Source: UBA11524 sp045132495
GTDB taxonomy: Bacteria > Bacillota > Clostridia > Christensenellales > Aristaeellaceae
Assembly (NCBI GenBank): GCA_045132495.1
Contig: JBGUSK010000051.1
Coordinates: forward strand, 124,001 to 188,000
DNA: 64,000 nt
Direction: 5' to 3'
Part shown: one piece after another, positions 52,018-60,174 of the stretch
Layout of the letters: every line of letters begins with the position of its first letter
Position numbering within the stretch: the first letter of the stretch is position 1
Notes under the pieces: model-generated
Database searches by the model: none
What the model saw: the letters and a program-made list of their open reading frames with translations, nothing else
What the model was told of the DNA's origin: nothing
Position numbers and translations under genes: made by a program

Positions 52018-52950
52018 ATGTCCTTCACCAAAGCCGATCTGGCGATTTCAACCATGTGGAACTTCCGCAAGGCCCATTCCGGCGAGGAGCTGATCGACCA
52101 GCTGCGCGAGCTGGGCTTCGAGCGGGTGGAGCTGAATTATCAGGTGCGCACCGAGTGGCTCTCCGGCATCCGCCGCCGTATCAATGAGGGAGCCATCAAG
52201 GTGTCCAGCGTCCATAACGTCTTCCCCAAAACGCTGGACAAAAAATTCGACACCGACTCCGTGATGCTCGGCTATGAGGATGAATCCCTCCGTCAGCAGG
52301 CCGTTGAGCTGGCCAAGGGCAGCGTCGAATGGGCCTGTGTGCTGGGCGCGGGCGCGGTGGTGTTCCACCCTACCGAGGTGCCGATGGATCCCCGGGAGTA
52401 TGATGTTCCGCTGAAGAAGATGATCGCGGCGCATCAGACCGACACCCCGGAGTACAAGGCTCTCCATGCGAAGATGGTCGCGGCCCGGCAATCCCAGCCC
52501 TATATCGACCGGATGATGAAGTCCATCGACGAGCTGGCAAACTATGTCGAGAAGTTCAACCTGCCTGTCAAGCTGGGCATGGAGAACCGCGCCATGTGCC
52601 ACCAGTGCCCTGTTTACTCCGAGTTTGACATGATCGCCGACCGCTTTGCCGGCGGCCCGGTGGGCATCTGGCTGGATACCGGTCACGCCATCATGATGGA
52701 GGAGATGGGCCTGCAACAGCTGCCTCTGTCAAAGAAGGCGGCGGACATGATCGTGGGCATGCACATTCACGACGCAGTGGACGCGCTGGATCATTACGCC
52801 CCCTGCACGCTGCCGAATGACGTGCTGGCGCCCTACCGCGAGTACATCCTCAACTGCCCGATCAAGGTGCTGGAGCTGTCCGGCCGCTTGTCGGCGGAGG
52901 AGATCATCACAGGTACAGACAAATTTGTGGAGAGGTACGGTCGGGCGTGA
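52018..52950 (+). CDS. sugar phosphate isomerase/epimerase-like TIM barrel protein
   Basis: 310 residues of the xylose-isomerase-like TIM-barrel (AP endonuclease 2) superfamily. Probable metal ligands: SSVHNVF, VVFHPTE, LGMENRAM, LDTGHA and GMHIHDAV, spaced along alternating strands as in IolE/UlaE-like enzymes. It may isomerise or epimerise a keto-sugar. Overlaps the next gene (GTGA). The start has AAGGAGGAG. The exact reaction cannot be told from sequence. Confidence 0.82.
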   Translation: MSFTKADLAISTMWNFRKAHSGEELIDQLRELGFERVELNYQVRTEWLSGIRRRINEGAIKVSSVHNVFPKTLDKKFDTDSVMLGYEDESLRQQAVELAKGSVEWACVLGAGAVVFHPTEVPMDPREYDVPLKKMIAAHQTDTPEYKALHAKMVAARQSQPYIDRMMKSIDELANYVEKFNLPVKLGMENRAMCHQCPVYSEFDMIADRFAGGPVGIWLDTGHAIMMEEMGLQQLPLSKKAADMIVGMHIHDAVDALDHYAPCTLPNDVLAPYREYILNCPIKVLELSGRLSAEEIITGTDKFVERYGRA

Positions 52951-53708
52951 ATACCATGAACGAACGGGCCCTTTTGCAGCGCGTGTGCGATGCCCATCGG
53001 TGCATCCTCGGTGAAAAGCTGACCGGGTTTTATGTGCATGGGGCGATCGCCTTCGGGTGCTTCACCTGGGCAACGGGGGACGTCGATTTTCTGGCCGTGG
53101 TGGAGGCGCCTTTGACGCAGGCGGAGAAGGAAAGTCTCATCCGCATTCTGCTGGACCTCACGCCCATCGCCCCGCCCAAGGACTTTGAAATGAGTGTGGT
53201 GCTGCGGGACGTCTGTGCGCCCTTTCAGTATCCTACGCCCTTTGAACTGCACTTTTCCAACGCCCACAAGGCCCGTGCGGAGGCGGATCTGTCCGCCTAC
53301 TGCCGCGAAATGCACGGCGTTGATCCCGACCTGGCGGCGCATTTCACCGTCATCCGCCATGTGGGCAAGACCCTCTTCGGCGCGGACATTGCGGAAGTCT
53401 TCGGGGAAGTGCCCCGGGCTGCCTATGTGGACAGCATCCTCGGCGATGTGGGCGGCGCGGTGCAGGAGATCGGCGGAAACCCGGTTTATACCATTCTGAA
53501 CCTCTGCCGGGTGCTGGCATATTTGCAGGATGGCGCAGTGCTGTCCAAGCGGCAGGGCGGGGAATGGGGCCTCCGCTGTCTGACGGAGGAATATCACCCG
53601 CTGCTGCGAAGTGCGCTGCAGGCTTATGGCGGCGCATCCTTCCCGGAGGGGCTGCCCGCGGTGGATTTCGCCCGGGAAATGCTGGCGCGCATCCGTAAAT
53701 TGGCATAA
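52947..53708 (+). CDS. AadA-like nucleotidyltransferase (DUF4111 architecture)
   Basis: 253 residues. GTG start at 52947, 9 nt after GGAGAGGT and overlapping the previous stop; ATG 52956 is the alternative. The N-terminal nucleotidyltransferase domain reads GFYVHGAIAFGCFTWATGD with Asp45 and Asp47 in GDVDF, and the C-terminal part (SILGDVGGAVQEIGGNPVYTILNLCRVL) matches the helical domain of AadA-type aminoglycoside adenylyltransferases. The canonical GS of the motif is GA here (Ala33), which could change activity. Resistance cannot be claimed from sequence alone. Confidence 0.8.
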   Translation: MNTMNERALLQRVCDAHRCILGEKLTGFYVHGAIAFGCFTWATGDVDFLAVVEAPLTQAEKESLIRILLDLTPIAPPKDFEMSVVLRDVCAPFQYPTPFELHFSNAHKARAEADLSAYCREMHGVDPDLAAHFTVIRHVGKTLFGADIAEVFGEVPRAAYVDSILGDVGGAVQEIGGNPVYTILNLCRVLAYLQDGAVLSKRQGGEWGLRCLTEEYHPLLRSALQAYGGASFPEGLPAVDFAREMLARIRKLA

Positions 53709-53713
53709 ATATC

Positions 53714-53741
53714 GCGGCTTCCCTCAGGAGGCCGCCTTTTT
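53714..53741 (+). terminator. terminator after the nucleotidyltransferase
   Basis: GCGGCTTCC pairs with GGAGGCCGC around CTCA, then CTTTTT. Confidence 0.85.
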
Positions 53742-53743
53742 GA

Positions 53744-53772
53744 TTGACATATACTGATATTCATGGGATAAT
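53744..53772 (+). promoter_or_regulatory. promoter of the CotH-GH38 operon
   Basis: TTGACA (53744-53749), 17-nt spacer, GATAAT (53767-53772), starting directly after the preceding terminator. Confidence 0.75.
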
Positions 53773-53809
53773 ACAAGGGAAGAAAATCGTTCCACAGGAG
53801 TTGTGTATC

Positions 53810-55765
53810 ATGAAAAAACTGGCATTTGTACTCGTTTGTGTCCTCTGCCTGCTGTGCACCGCTGCCCTGGCGGATACGCCGGAGCTGACCTTCAGTGTGG
53901 CGAGCGGCTTCTATGCTGAACCGTTCACGCTGGAAATGGAGTGCGATAATAAGAAGGCAGCCATCTACTACACGCTGGACGGCTCCGTTCCGGATGAAAA
54001 CAGCCTGAAATACGACGGCGGCCTGAAGCTGGAGGAGTCCGGCACTCGTGTAGATCTTCTCACCCGCATCACCGGCACTAATTCGGCGGAGGATTACATC
54101 CCTCAGAAGGATTTCCCCACCGCCCATGTGGTGCGCGCGGTGGCGATCACCCCCAAGGGCGAGAAGAGCGCTGTGATCAGCGCCACCTACTTTGTGGGCT
54201 ATGACCGCAAGGAGCTCTACGGCGATACCCCCATCGTCTGCCTGGTGACCGATGCGGACAATCTCTTTGACTATGAAAAGGGCATCTATGTGCTGGGCAA
54301 GATCTACGATCAGTGGGCGCCCCAGCAGACCGAGCCCTTTGAGGATTGGGCGGCCAAGGGCAATTTCACCCAGCATGGCGATGATTGGGAGCGCCCCGTC
54401 TCCGTGACCCTGCTGGCGGCGGATGGTACCTCCTTCACCCAGGACATGGGCATGCGCATCAAGGGCGGCGCTTCCCGCGGATATCATCAGAAGTCCATCC
54501 GCCTGATCGCCCGGGAGGAATATGGCGCGAAGAACGTGAAGTTCCCCATTTACCCCGACAATGTGCGGGAATCCGACGGCGGTGTGGTGGAAAAGTATAA
54601 GTCCGTGACGCTCCGCTCCGGCGCCAATGACCTGCTCTTTGCCAAGATCCGCGACCCTTACATCACCAATCTCAGCGAGGGAATGCGCTTTGAGACTGCG
54701 GCCAATATGCCCTGCATCGCCTTCATCAACGGCGAATACTGGGGCGTGTATACCCTCAATGAGGAGTATGGCGACAAGTACATCCAGCACCACTACGGCG
54801 TGGATGACAACAATGTCATCATCGTCAAATGCGGCGAGCTGGACGAGGGCGAGGAGGCGGATTACGCGCTCTTCCAGGAGATGTACGATTTCATCGCCTG
54901 GGAGGATCTGGAGGACCCCGCCGTTTATGCCCAGGCCTGCGAAATGATCGATGTGGGCTCCTTTGCGGACTATTTCGCGATGCAGTTCTACATCATCAAC
55001 GAGGATGGCTTTGACAAGAACAACAACTGGCAGATGTGGCGTGTGCGCGAGCCTGAAACAGAGATCCATGCCTTTGCCGACGGCAAGTGGCGCATGATGC
55101 TCTACGATACTGACTATTCCTCCAGCGTGTACTCTGGCGGCGGCAATGCAGATGCGGACAATATCAGCGGCGTTCTGTTCGGCGAAGATTACGAGGAATA
55201 CAACCCGGCGCTGATGTTCCAGAATCTGATGCTGTCCGAGGAATTCCGCAAGGAGTTCATCAGCGCCTGCTGCGATGTGAGCAATGTGTATTTCAGCGCC
55301 AGCCGTGCCTCCGCCATTCTCAAGGAGATGCGCGCCCAGTATGAGCCCTATGTGCCCGACAGCCTGCGCCGCTTCGGGCCCCAGTGGGTCACCTGGCATC
55401 CGGAGGGGCACTACAAGTCCCATCTGGACAATCTGGATCGTTTCTTCCAGAAGCGCGCCTCCCTCTTCCTGGATGTGGTCAAGACTGCCCTGGAGCTGGA
55501 GGAACCCGTTTCCATTACCATCCGCAGCGAAAATCCTGCCAAGGGCAAGGTCTACATCAATGGCCGCGATGTGCCCGCAGCTAACAATGGCCGCATTTCC
55601 GTTTTTGCCGAGTGCGGGCTGACCGTTACTGCTGTTCCTGGGGAGGGCGCGTCCTTCAAGGGATGGAAGACCTCCGATGATTCCGCTGTGCTGGCGGACC
55701 CTGCTGCCCTGACCACGCAGATCACCTTTGAGGGCGATTTTACCCTGACCGCAGTGTTCGAGTAA
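53810..55765 (+). CDS. secreted CotH-type kinase-fold protein
   Basis: 651 residues from ATG 53810 (ACAGGAG upstream). Signal peptide MKKLAFVLVCVLCLLCTAALA. Order: chitobiase/hexosaminidase C-terminal-like domain (about 25-130; AIYYTLDGSVPDENS), then a CotH domain (about 140-570) with MRIKGGASRGYHQKS, INGEYWGVYTLNEEYGDKY and the MLYDTDYSS metal-loop region, then a C-terminal bacterial repeat (FKGWKTSD...TLTAVFE). CotH proteins are atypical kinases, known for spore-coat CotB/CotG phosphorylation; secreted forms are common with cell-surface glycan systems. Co-transcribed with the second alpha-mannosidase. Confidence 0.85.
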   Translation: MKKLAFVLVCVLCLLCTAALADTPELTFSVASGFYAEPFTLEMECDNKKAAIYYTLDGSVPDENSLKYDGGLKLEESGTRVDLLTRITGTNSAEDYIPQKDFPTAHVVRAVAITPKGEKSAVISATYFVGYDRKELYGDTPIVCLVTDADNLFDYEKGIYVLGKIYDQWAPQQTEPFEDWAAKGNFTQHGDDWERPVSVTLLAADGTSFTQDMGMRIKGGASRGYHQKSIRLIAREEYGAKNVKFPIYPDNVRESDGGVVEKYKSVTLRSGANDLLFAKIRDPYITNLSEGMRFETAANMPCIAFINGEYWGVYTLNEEYGDKYIQHHYGVDDNNVIIVKCGELDEGEEADYALFQEMYDFIAWEDLEDPAVYAQACEMIDVGSFADYFAMQFYIINEDGFDKNNNWQMWRVREPETEIHAFADGKWRMMLYDTDYSSSVYSGGGNADADNISGVLFGEDYEEYNPALMFQNLMLSEEFRKEFISACCDVSNVYFSASRASAILKEMRAQYEPYVPDSLRRFGPQWVTWHPEGHYKSHLDNLDRFFQKRASLFLDVVKTALELEEPVSITIRSENPAKGKVYINGRDVPAANNGRISVFAECGLTVTAVPGEGASFKGWKTSDDSAVLADPAALTTQITFEGDFTLTAVFE

Positions 55766-55788
55766 CCATATTACCAGGAGGCAGACCT

Positions 55789-58671
55789 ATGAACCGCCTT
55801 CCACGCCAGAACCGCCAGCGACTTGAGGCCTGGCGGAAGGAACTGAAAAATCATCTGTATACTCCGGTCGGTGCGGTGGATTTTACAGGTTTCACCACCT
55901 TTGACCGGCTGACCCCTGAAAGCGCCGCATCCATGCCGATGCGGCCTTTTCCCGTGGGGACAAAATGGGGAAAATGCTGGGAATATGCCTGGTTCCAGGC
56001 GGACTTTACCCTGCCTGATGAATGCGAAGGCCGCCGTATTGTACTTCTGCCCGGCATGGGCGGCGAGCAGCTGATCTATGTGGATGGCGTTGCTGCCGGT
56101 TCCAACGACAAGGGGCGGGATTATGTGACCCTCCGGCGCAGCGCGGCAGCGGGAGAGAAGGTGTCCGTGCTGATCGAGAGCTATGCCGGGCACGGCGCAC
56201 GTTTGGAGAACATGGGGCCCTGTCCGCCGGAAAGGCCTGCCATTCCGCCAGTGCCGGAAAATCAGTGCACGGTCAAAACAAGCACCCTTGCGGTGTGGAA
56301 CGAGGATGCATACCAGCTCTGGCTTGATGTGGAAATTCTCTGCGATCTGCTGAATCAGCTGGACGGCAAGTCGCTGCGTTATCAGAAGGTCGCCAAGGCC
56401 CTGATGGACTTCACCCATACGGCGGATTTTGAACTGCCGATGGCGGAGCGTCACGAATCCTTCCGCCGAGCCAGCGAGGTGCTGAAGCCCGCGCTTGCAT
56501 GCCATAACGGCTCCACCGCGCCGGTGATGTGGCTGCTGGGGCAGAGCCATATCGACCTGGCCTGGCTTTGGCCCGAGGAGGAGACCTGGCACAAGGTGGC
56601 CCGCACCTATGCCAACCAGCTGGCGCTGATGGAGGAGTACCCGGAGTATCGCTTCCTGCTGTGTGAGCCGAAGCTGCTGGATATGCTGCGTACCCAGCAT
56701 CCGGAAATCTGGCAGAGGGTGAAGGCTGCCTATGAGCGCGGCCAGATCGACCCGGAGGGCGCGTTCTACATCGAGTGCGACACCAACATCCCCTCCGGCG
56801 AGAGCCTGATCCGCCAGCTTATCCGCGGCAAAAGGTGGTACAAGGAACACTTCGGCGTGGACAGCCAGGTCGCCTGGCAGCCGGACACCTTCGGCTATTC
56901 CGGGGTGCTGCCGCAAATTTTCAGGAAGCTGAATATCCCGTACTTCGCCACGCAGAAGCTTTTGCGCGCAGACCCGGAGTGCGAACGCTTCCCGTATCAG
57001 AATTTTGTGTGGGAGGGCATCGACGGCAGCACAGTGCAGGCGCTGTCCTTCTTCAAGAACAACGCCCAGGTCACGCCGAGCCAGTTCATGCAGCGCTGGA
57101 ACGACAACCGCGCCCAGCAGACGAATATCGACACGCTGCTGTACCCCTTCGGCTTCGGTGACGGCGGCGGCGGCGCGACCCGCGACATGCTCGAAAACGT
57201 CCGTCGCATGGCCGATCTGGAGGGCCTGCCTCGCTCCCGCTACGGCACGCTGAAGGGCTTCTTCGAGGAGACTGCCCGCCAGGCGGAGGGCAACCGCTGG
57301 GTGGGCGAGCTCTACCTGGCGTGGCACCGAGGAACCTGGACGACGCAGATCAAGACCAAGCAGCTGATGCGGACGGTGGAGCTGCTGCTCCACGATGCGG
57401 AGGCGCTGGTGGCGCTGCTGCCTGCCAGCGAGCGCAAGGCGTACATGTCTACCATCGAGCAAGCCTGGGATGCCCTGATGTTCTGCCAGTTCCACGATGT
57501 GGCGGGCGGCGTGGGCATCCAGAGGGTGCATCAGGAGGAGGAGGCGAAGCTGTGGAAGGTACGGGATGAGCTGGCGGAAAAGCTCATGCGCCGTCTGCAC
57601 AAACGGTTCGGCCTGCCAGATACATATTGGCCCCAACCGGATACAACCGTCGATATCACCGAGACGGCGGACGGCTTCCTGATGGAAAACAGCGTCCTGC
57701 GTGTGATGGTGAACAAGCAGGGCGCGATCACCCAAATCATCGACAAGCGCAATGGCGTGCCGCTGATGAACCTTGGCCAGAAGATGAACGACTGGCGGCT
57801 GTATGAGAATGTCGAAGTCGTTTACGACGGCTGGGAGATGAGCCGCGACTGGAAAAAACGCAGGCTGGATACTGACCTGCATGCCCGGTGTGAATCCCGC
57901 GTGACCCAGGAGGGGGAACGTTTCCTGGCGGTAACTTATACCTTCGGCGAGAGCACAGCCGAGATGAGCCTGTGGCTCCGGGGTGACCGCATTGAGGTGG
58001 AATCCCAGGTGGATTGGTACGAGCGCCGCAAGCTGCTCAAGGTGCACTTTGAATCGAACGTCCTGTGCGACGATGCGCTGCACGAGATTCAGTTCGGCTA
58101 TGTCAAGCGGCCCTGCCATGACAGCCATCCCTTTGCCGCAGACCGCTACGAGAGCTGCTCAAACCGCTGGACGGCCCTGTGCGAGGAGAACCGTGGCATT
58201 GCCATCCTGACCGACGGCATCCGCGGTGTATCCACCGACCGGGGCGAGATCGCCCTGTCCCTGCTGCGGGCGCCGCTGGTGCCCGACGACACCGCCGACC
58301 GGGGCCACCACGGCTTTGAATACGCCATCATGCCATTTGCTTCGGCCTTCAAGGATGCAGGTGTGGTCAAGGCTGGCATCGACTTTGCCGAGGGGCCGCG
58401 GGAGGATGCGGGCTTCCGCATGGACAGCGAGGCCATCATCCTGGAGACCGTCAAGCCCGCTGACGATCAGTCCGACGATATCATCCTCCGCATGTACGAA
58501 AGCCTCCGTACCCATGCGGACGGCGTGCTGCACCTGCCCTTTGAATCGAAGGTGTACGAGTCCTCCATGGACGAATCGGAAACCGGCGAATTGCTGGGTC
58601 AGGGCAGGGAAGTCCGCCTGCGGATGAAGCCCTTCGAGATCAGGACGCTGCGGGTCGTGCGCGCAAAATAA
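55789..58671 (+). CDS. alpha-mannosidase, GH38 family (second copy)
   Basis: 960 residues, collinear with the 38762-41797 gene from the first residue: zinc site HIDLAWLW (His254, Asp256), nucleophile Asp366 in WQPDTFGYS, FHDVAGGVGIQRV, and the matching end (FEIRTLRVV). It is about 50 residues shorter, mostly in the helical-bundle region. Cytoplasmic. AGGAGG before the ATG, 23 nt after the CotH gene. A paralogue placed in a separate transcription unit, so probably with another linkage preference or inducer. Confidence 0.93.
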   Translation: MNRLPRQNRQRLEAWRKELKNHLYTPVGAVDFTGFTTFDRLTPESAASMPMRPFPVGTKWGKCWEYAWFQADFTLPDECEGRRIVLLPGMGGEQLIYVDGVAAGSNDKGRDYVTLRRSAAAGEKVSVLIESYAGHGARLENMGPCPPERPAIPPVPENQCTVKTSTLAVWNEDAYQLWLDVEILCDLLNQLDGKSLRYQKVAKALMDFTHTADFELPMAERHESFRRASEVLKPALACHNGSTAPVMWLLGQSHIDLAWLWPEEETWHKVARTYANQLALMEEYPEYRFLLCEPKLLDMLRTQHPEIWQRVKAAYERGQIDPEGAFYIECDTNIPSGESLIRQLIRGKRWYKEHFGVDSQVAWQPDTFGYSGVLPQIFRKLNIPYFATQKLLRADPECERFPYQNFVWEGIDGSTVQALSFFKNNAQVTPSQFMQRWNDNRAQQTNIDTLLYPFGFGDGGGGATRDMLENVRRMADLEGLPRSRYGTLKGFFEETARQAEGNRWVGELYLAWHRGTWTTQIKTKQLMRTVELLLHDAEALVALLPASERKAYMSTIEQAWDALMFCQFHDVAGGVGIQRVHQEEEAKLWKVRDELAEKLMRRLHKRFGLPDTYWPQPDTTVDITETADGFLMENSVLRVMVNKQGAITQIIDKRNGVPLMNLGQKMNDWRLYENVEVVYDGWEMSRDWKKRRLDTDLHARCESRVTQEGERFLAVTYTFGESTAEMSLWLRGDRIEVESQVDWYERRKLLKVHFESNVLCDDALHEIQFGYVKRPCHDSHPFAADRYESCSNRWTALCEENRGIAILTDGIRGVSTDRGEIALSLLRAPLVPDDTADRGHHGFEYAIMPFASAFKDAGVVKAGIDFAEGPREDAGFRMDSEAIILETVKPADDQSDDIILRMYESLRTHADGVLHLPFESKVYESSMDESETGELLGQGREVRLRMKPFEIRTLRVVRAK

Positions 58672-58707
58672 AAATGCGCCGGGGTGCTTGCGGGCACTCC
58701 GGCGTTT
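58671..58707. terminator. bidirectional terminator between GH38 and the small membrane gene
   Basis: CGCCGGGGTGC (58677-58687) pairs with GCACTCCGGCG (58694-58704); TTT on the plus side and a longer ATTTTTATTTT on the minus side. Confidence 0.8.
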
Positions 58708-58717
58708 AGCTGAGGAT

Positions 58718-59017
58718 TTACTGCTGGGCGTCGTCCTGGCTGGTGACGGCGTTCACGACGGTGCGGACATTGTTCTTGGCGTCCGCCACAACATCGTCGA
58801 AGCTGCCAGTGAAGGCCGCCACGTTGCGGGCGTAAGAGAACTTGTAGCCCAGGGCCAGCGCGGCGATCACGCCGCCGATCACCAGCCACGGAGCGGTCAG
58901 GAAGGCGATGATGCAGAAGAGCAGGCTCAGGTTGGCGATGGTAGCGCCCTCGCGCTTGAAGACGATGCGGTTGGCGTAGAGCTTGTTGAAGATGCTGTTG
59001 GTCTTTTCGCTGGACAT
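58718..59017 (-). CDS. small membrane protein, DUF4342-like
   Basis: 99 residues from ATG 59015-59017 behind GAAGGAGG; an open frame upstream extends 105 codons through a promoter region and is not real. It reads RIVFKREGATIANLSLLF followed by a hydrophobic segment with APWLVIGGVIAALALG, the pattern of DUF4342 proteins, in which a short exposed strand precedes a membrane hairpin. The tail FDDVVADAKNNVRTVV is amphipathic. Function unknown. Confidence 0.7.
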   Translation of the reverse strand: MSSEKTNSIFNKLYANRIVFKREGATIANLSLLFCIIAFLTAPWLVIGGVIAALALGYKFSYARNVAAFTGSFDDVVADAKNNVRTVVNAVTSQDDAQQ

Positions 59018-59330
59018 GGGGTGTTCCTCCTTCAAATTCGTGTGTGCCTTGGTTACGGGTATATCATAGCGCAGATGCGGCGCTATGTCTTGAGAGAAGG
59101 CTGAGGGTTCCATTAGAAAAATGTGAGAATCGCCGGAGGATTTGCCTGCAAGGGCTGCGCCCTGCACAATCTGGTGGAAAATTTTCCGCCATCCGAATGA
59201 TGGCTGGAAAAGATGCAAAAAGATTCGGAAATTCGGCAAAAAACACTTGCCAACAGGACTTTTCGGCGTTATACTATCAACGTTGCGAGAACAAATCCCC
59301 AATCTGACATACAGAAACGGAGAGGTAAAC
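59018..59330. other. divergent spacer before purC
   Basis: 313 nt without a gene. Holds the purC promoter (59247-59275), an ATAGCGC/GCGCTAT inverted repeat around 59068-59088 overlapping a possible TATGAT -10 for the minus-strand gene, and a GCAAGGGCTGCGCCCTGC hairpin near 59138. I looked for a purine riboswitch core and did not find one. Confidence 0.45.
59247..59275 (+). promoter_or_regulatory. promoter of purC
   Basis: TTGCCA (59247-59252), 17-nt spacer, TATACT (59270-59275). Confidence 0.7.
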
Positions 59331-60020
59331 ATGGAGAACCTGAAGCTTCTTTACACCGGCAAGACCAAGAATGTCTACGCGCTGGAAAACGGCAACTGCC
59401 TGCTGAAGTTCAAGGACGACTGCACCGGCAAGGACGGTGTGTTCGATCCCGGCGAGAACAGCGTCGGCCTGACCATCGAGGGCGTGGGCGACGTGAACCT
59501 GCGCATGTCCATCTACTTCTTCGAGAAGATCAACGCCGCCGGTATCCGCACCCACTATGTGTCCGCCAACCTGGATGACACCACCATGGAAGTCAAGGCT
59601 GCCAAGGTGTTCGGCAAGGGCCTGGAGGTCATCTGCCGCTACAAGGCCGTGGGTTCCTTCTACCGCCGCTACTCTGATTACTGCACCCTGGGCCAGGATC
59701 TGCCTGCCTACGTCGAGACCACCTTCAAGAACGACGAGAAGGGCGATCCCCTCGTCACCAAGGACGGTCTGGTCGATCTGGGCGTGATGACCGCCAAGCA
59801 GTATGACGACCTGAAGGCCATGACCCAGGCCATCACCAAGATCGTCGCCGACGACCTGAAGGAAAAGGGCCTGGATATGTACGATATCAAGTTCGAGTTC
59901 GGCTATGACGAGGAAGGTAATGTCATGCTGATCGATGAGATCGCCTCCGGCAACATGCGCGTGTACAAGGATGGCGAGTATGTCGATCCCATGACGCTGA
60001 ACAAGCTGTTCTTTGCTTAA
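59331..60020 (+). CDS. purC: SAICAR synthase PurC
   Basis: 229 residues, the usual length for the short PurC form. It joins aspartate to CAIR in purine synthesis using ATP. The opening LLYTGKTKNVYALENGNCLLKFKDD is the nucleotide-binding start, and YKAVGSFYRRY, KFEFGY and LIDEIASGNMRVY are family motifs. Start ATG 59331 after GGAGAGGT; the frame is open further upstream but across the promoter. It stands alone, with no other pur genes and its own terminator. Confidence 0.93.
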   Translation: MENLKLLYTGKTKNVYALENGNCLLKFKDDCTGKDGVFDPGENSVGLTIEGVGDVNLRMSIYFFEKINAAGIRTHYVSANLDDTTMEVKAAKVFGKGLEVICRYKAVGSFYRRYSDYCTLGQDLPAYVETTFKNDEKGDPLVTKDGLVDLGVMTAKQYDDLKAMTQAITKIVADDLKEKGLDMYDIKFEFGYDEEGNVMLIDEIASGNMRVYKDGEYVDPMTLNKLFFA

Positions 60021-60032
60021 GCCATGCTCAGA

Positions 60033-60060
60033 AGCGCTGCATATTGCGGCGCTTTTTTTC
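60033..60060 (+). terminator. terminator of purC
   Basis: AGCGCTGCA (60033-60041) and TGCGGCGCT (60045-60053), one G-T pair, then six T. Confidence 0.9.
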
Positions 60061-60112
60061 GTGGAGTGGCGGAGAATCCCGCTGGCGAATTGTTAATCTT
60101 CATGTAAAGGCA

Positions 60113-60141
60113 TTGGCACAGCCTGGAAATTGTGCTATAAT
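60113..60141 (+). promoter_or_regulatory. promoter of the macro-domain gene
   Basis: TTGGCA (60113-60118), 17-nt spacer, perfect TATAAT (60136-60141). Confidence 0.75.
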
Positions 60142-60174
60142 GCTGCAAAAGAATGGAAATAAGGAGGTGAAGGC

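Noticed and set aside
52947..53708. confirmed aminoglycoside resistance gene
   Set aside because: The GS motif is altered and the context is metabolic; sequence alone does not support a resistance claim.
59018..59330. purine riboswitch upstream of purC
   Set aside because: I did not find the conserved junction bases or the paired loops of the purine aptamer.
59018..59332. 105-residue extension of the small membrane protein on the minus strand
   Set aside because: It would overlap the purC promoter and start; GAAGGAGG sits right before the internal ATG at 59017.
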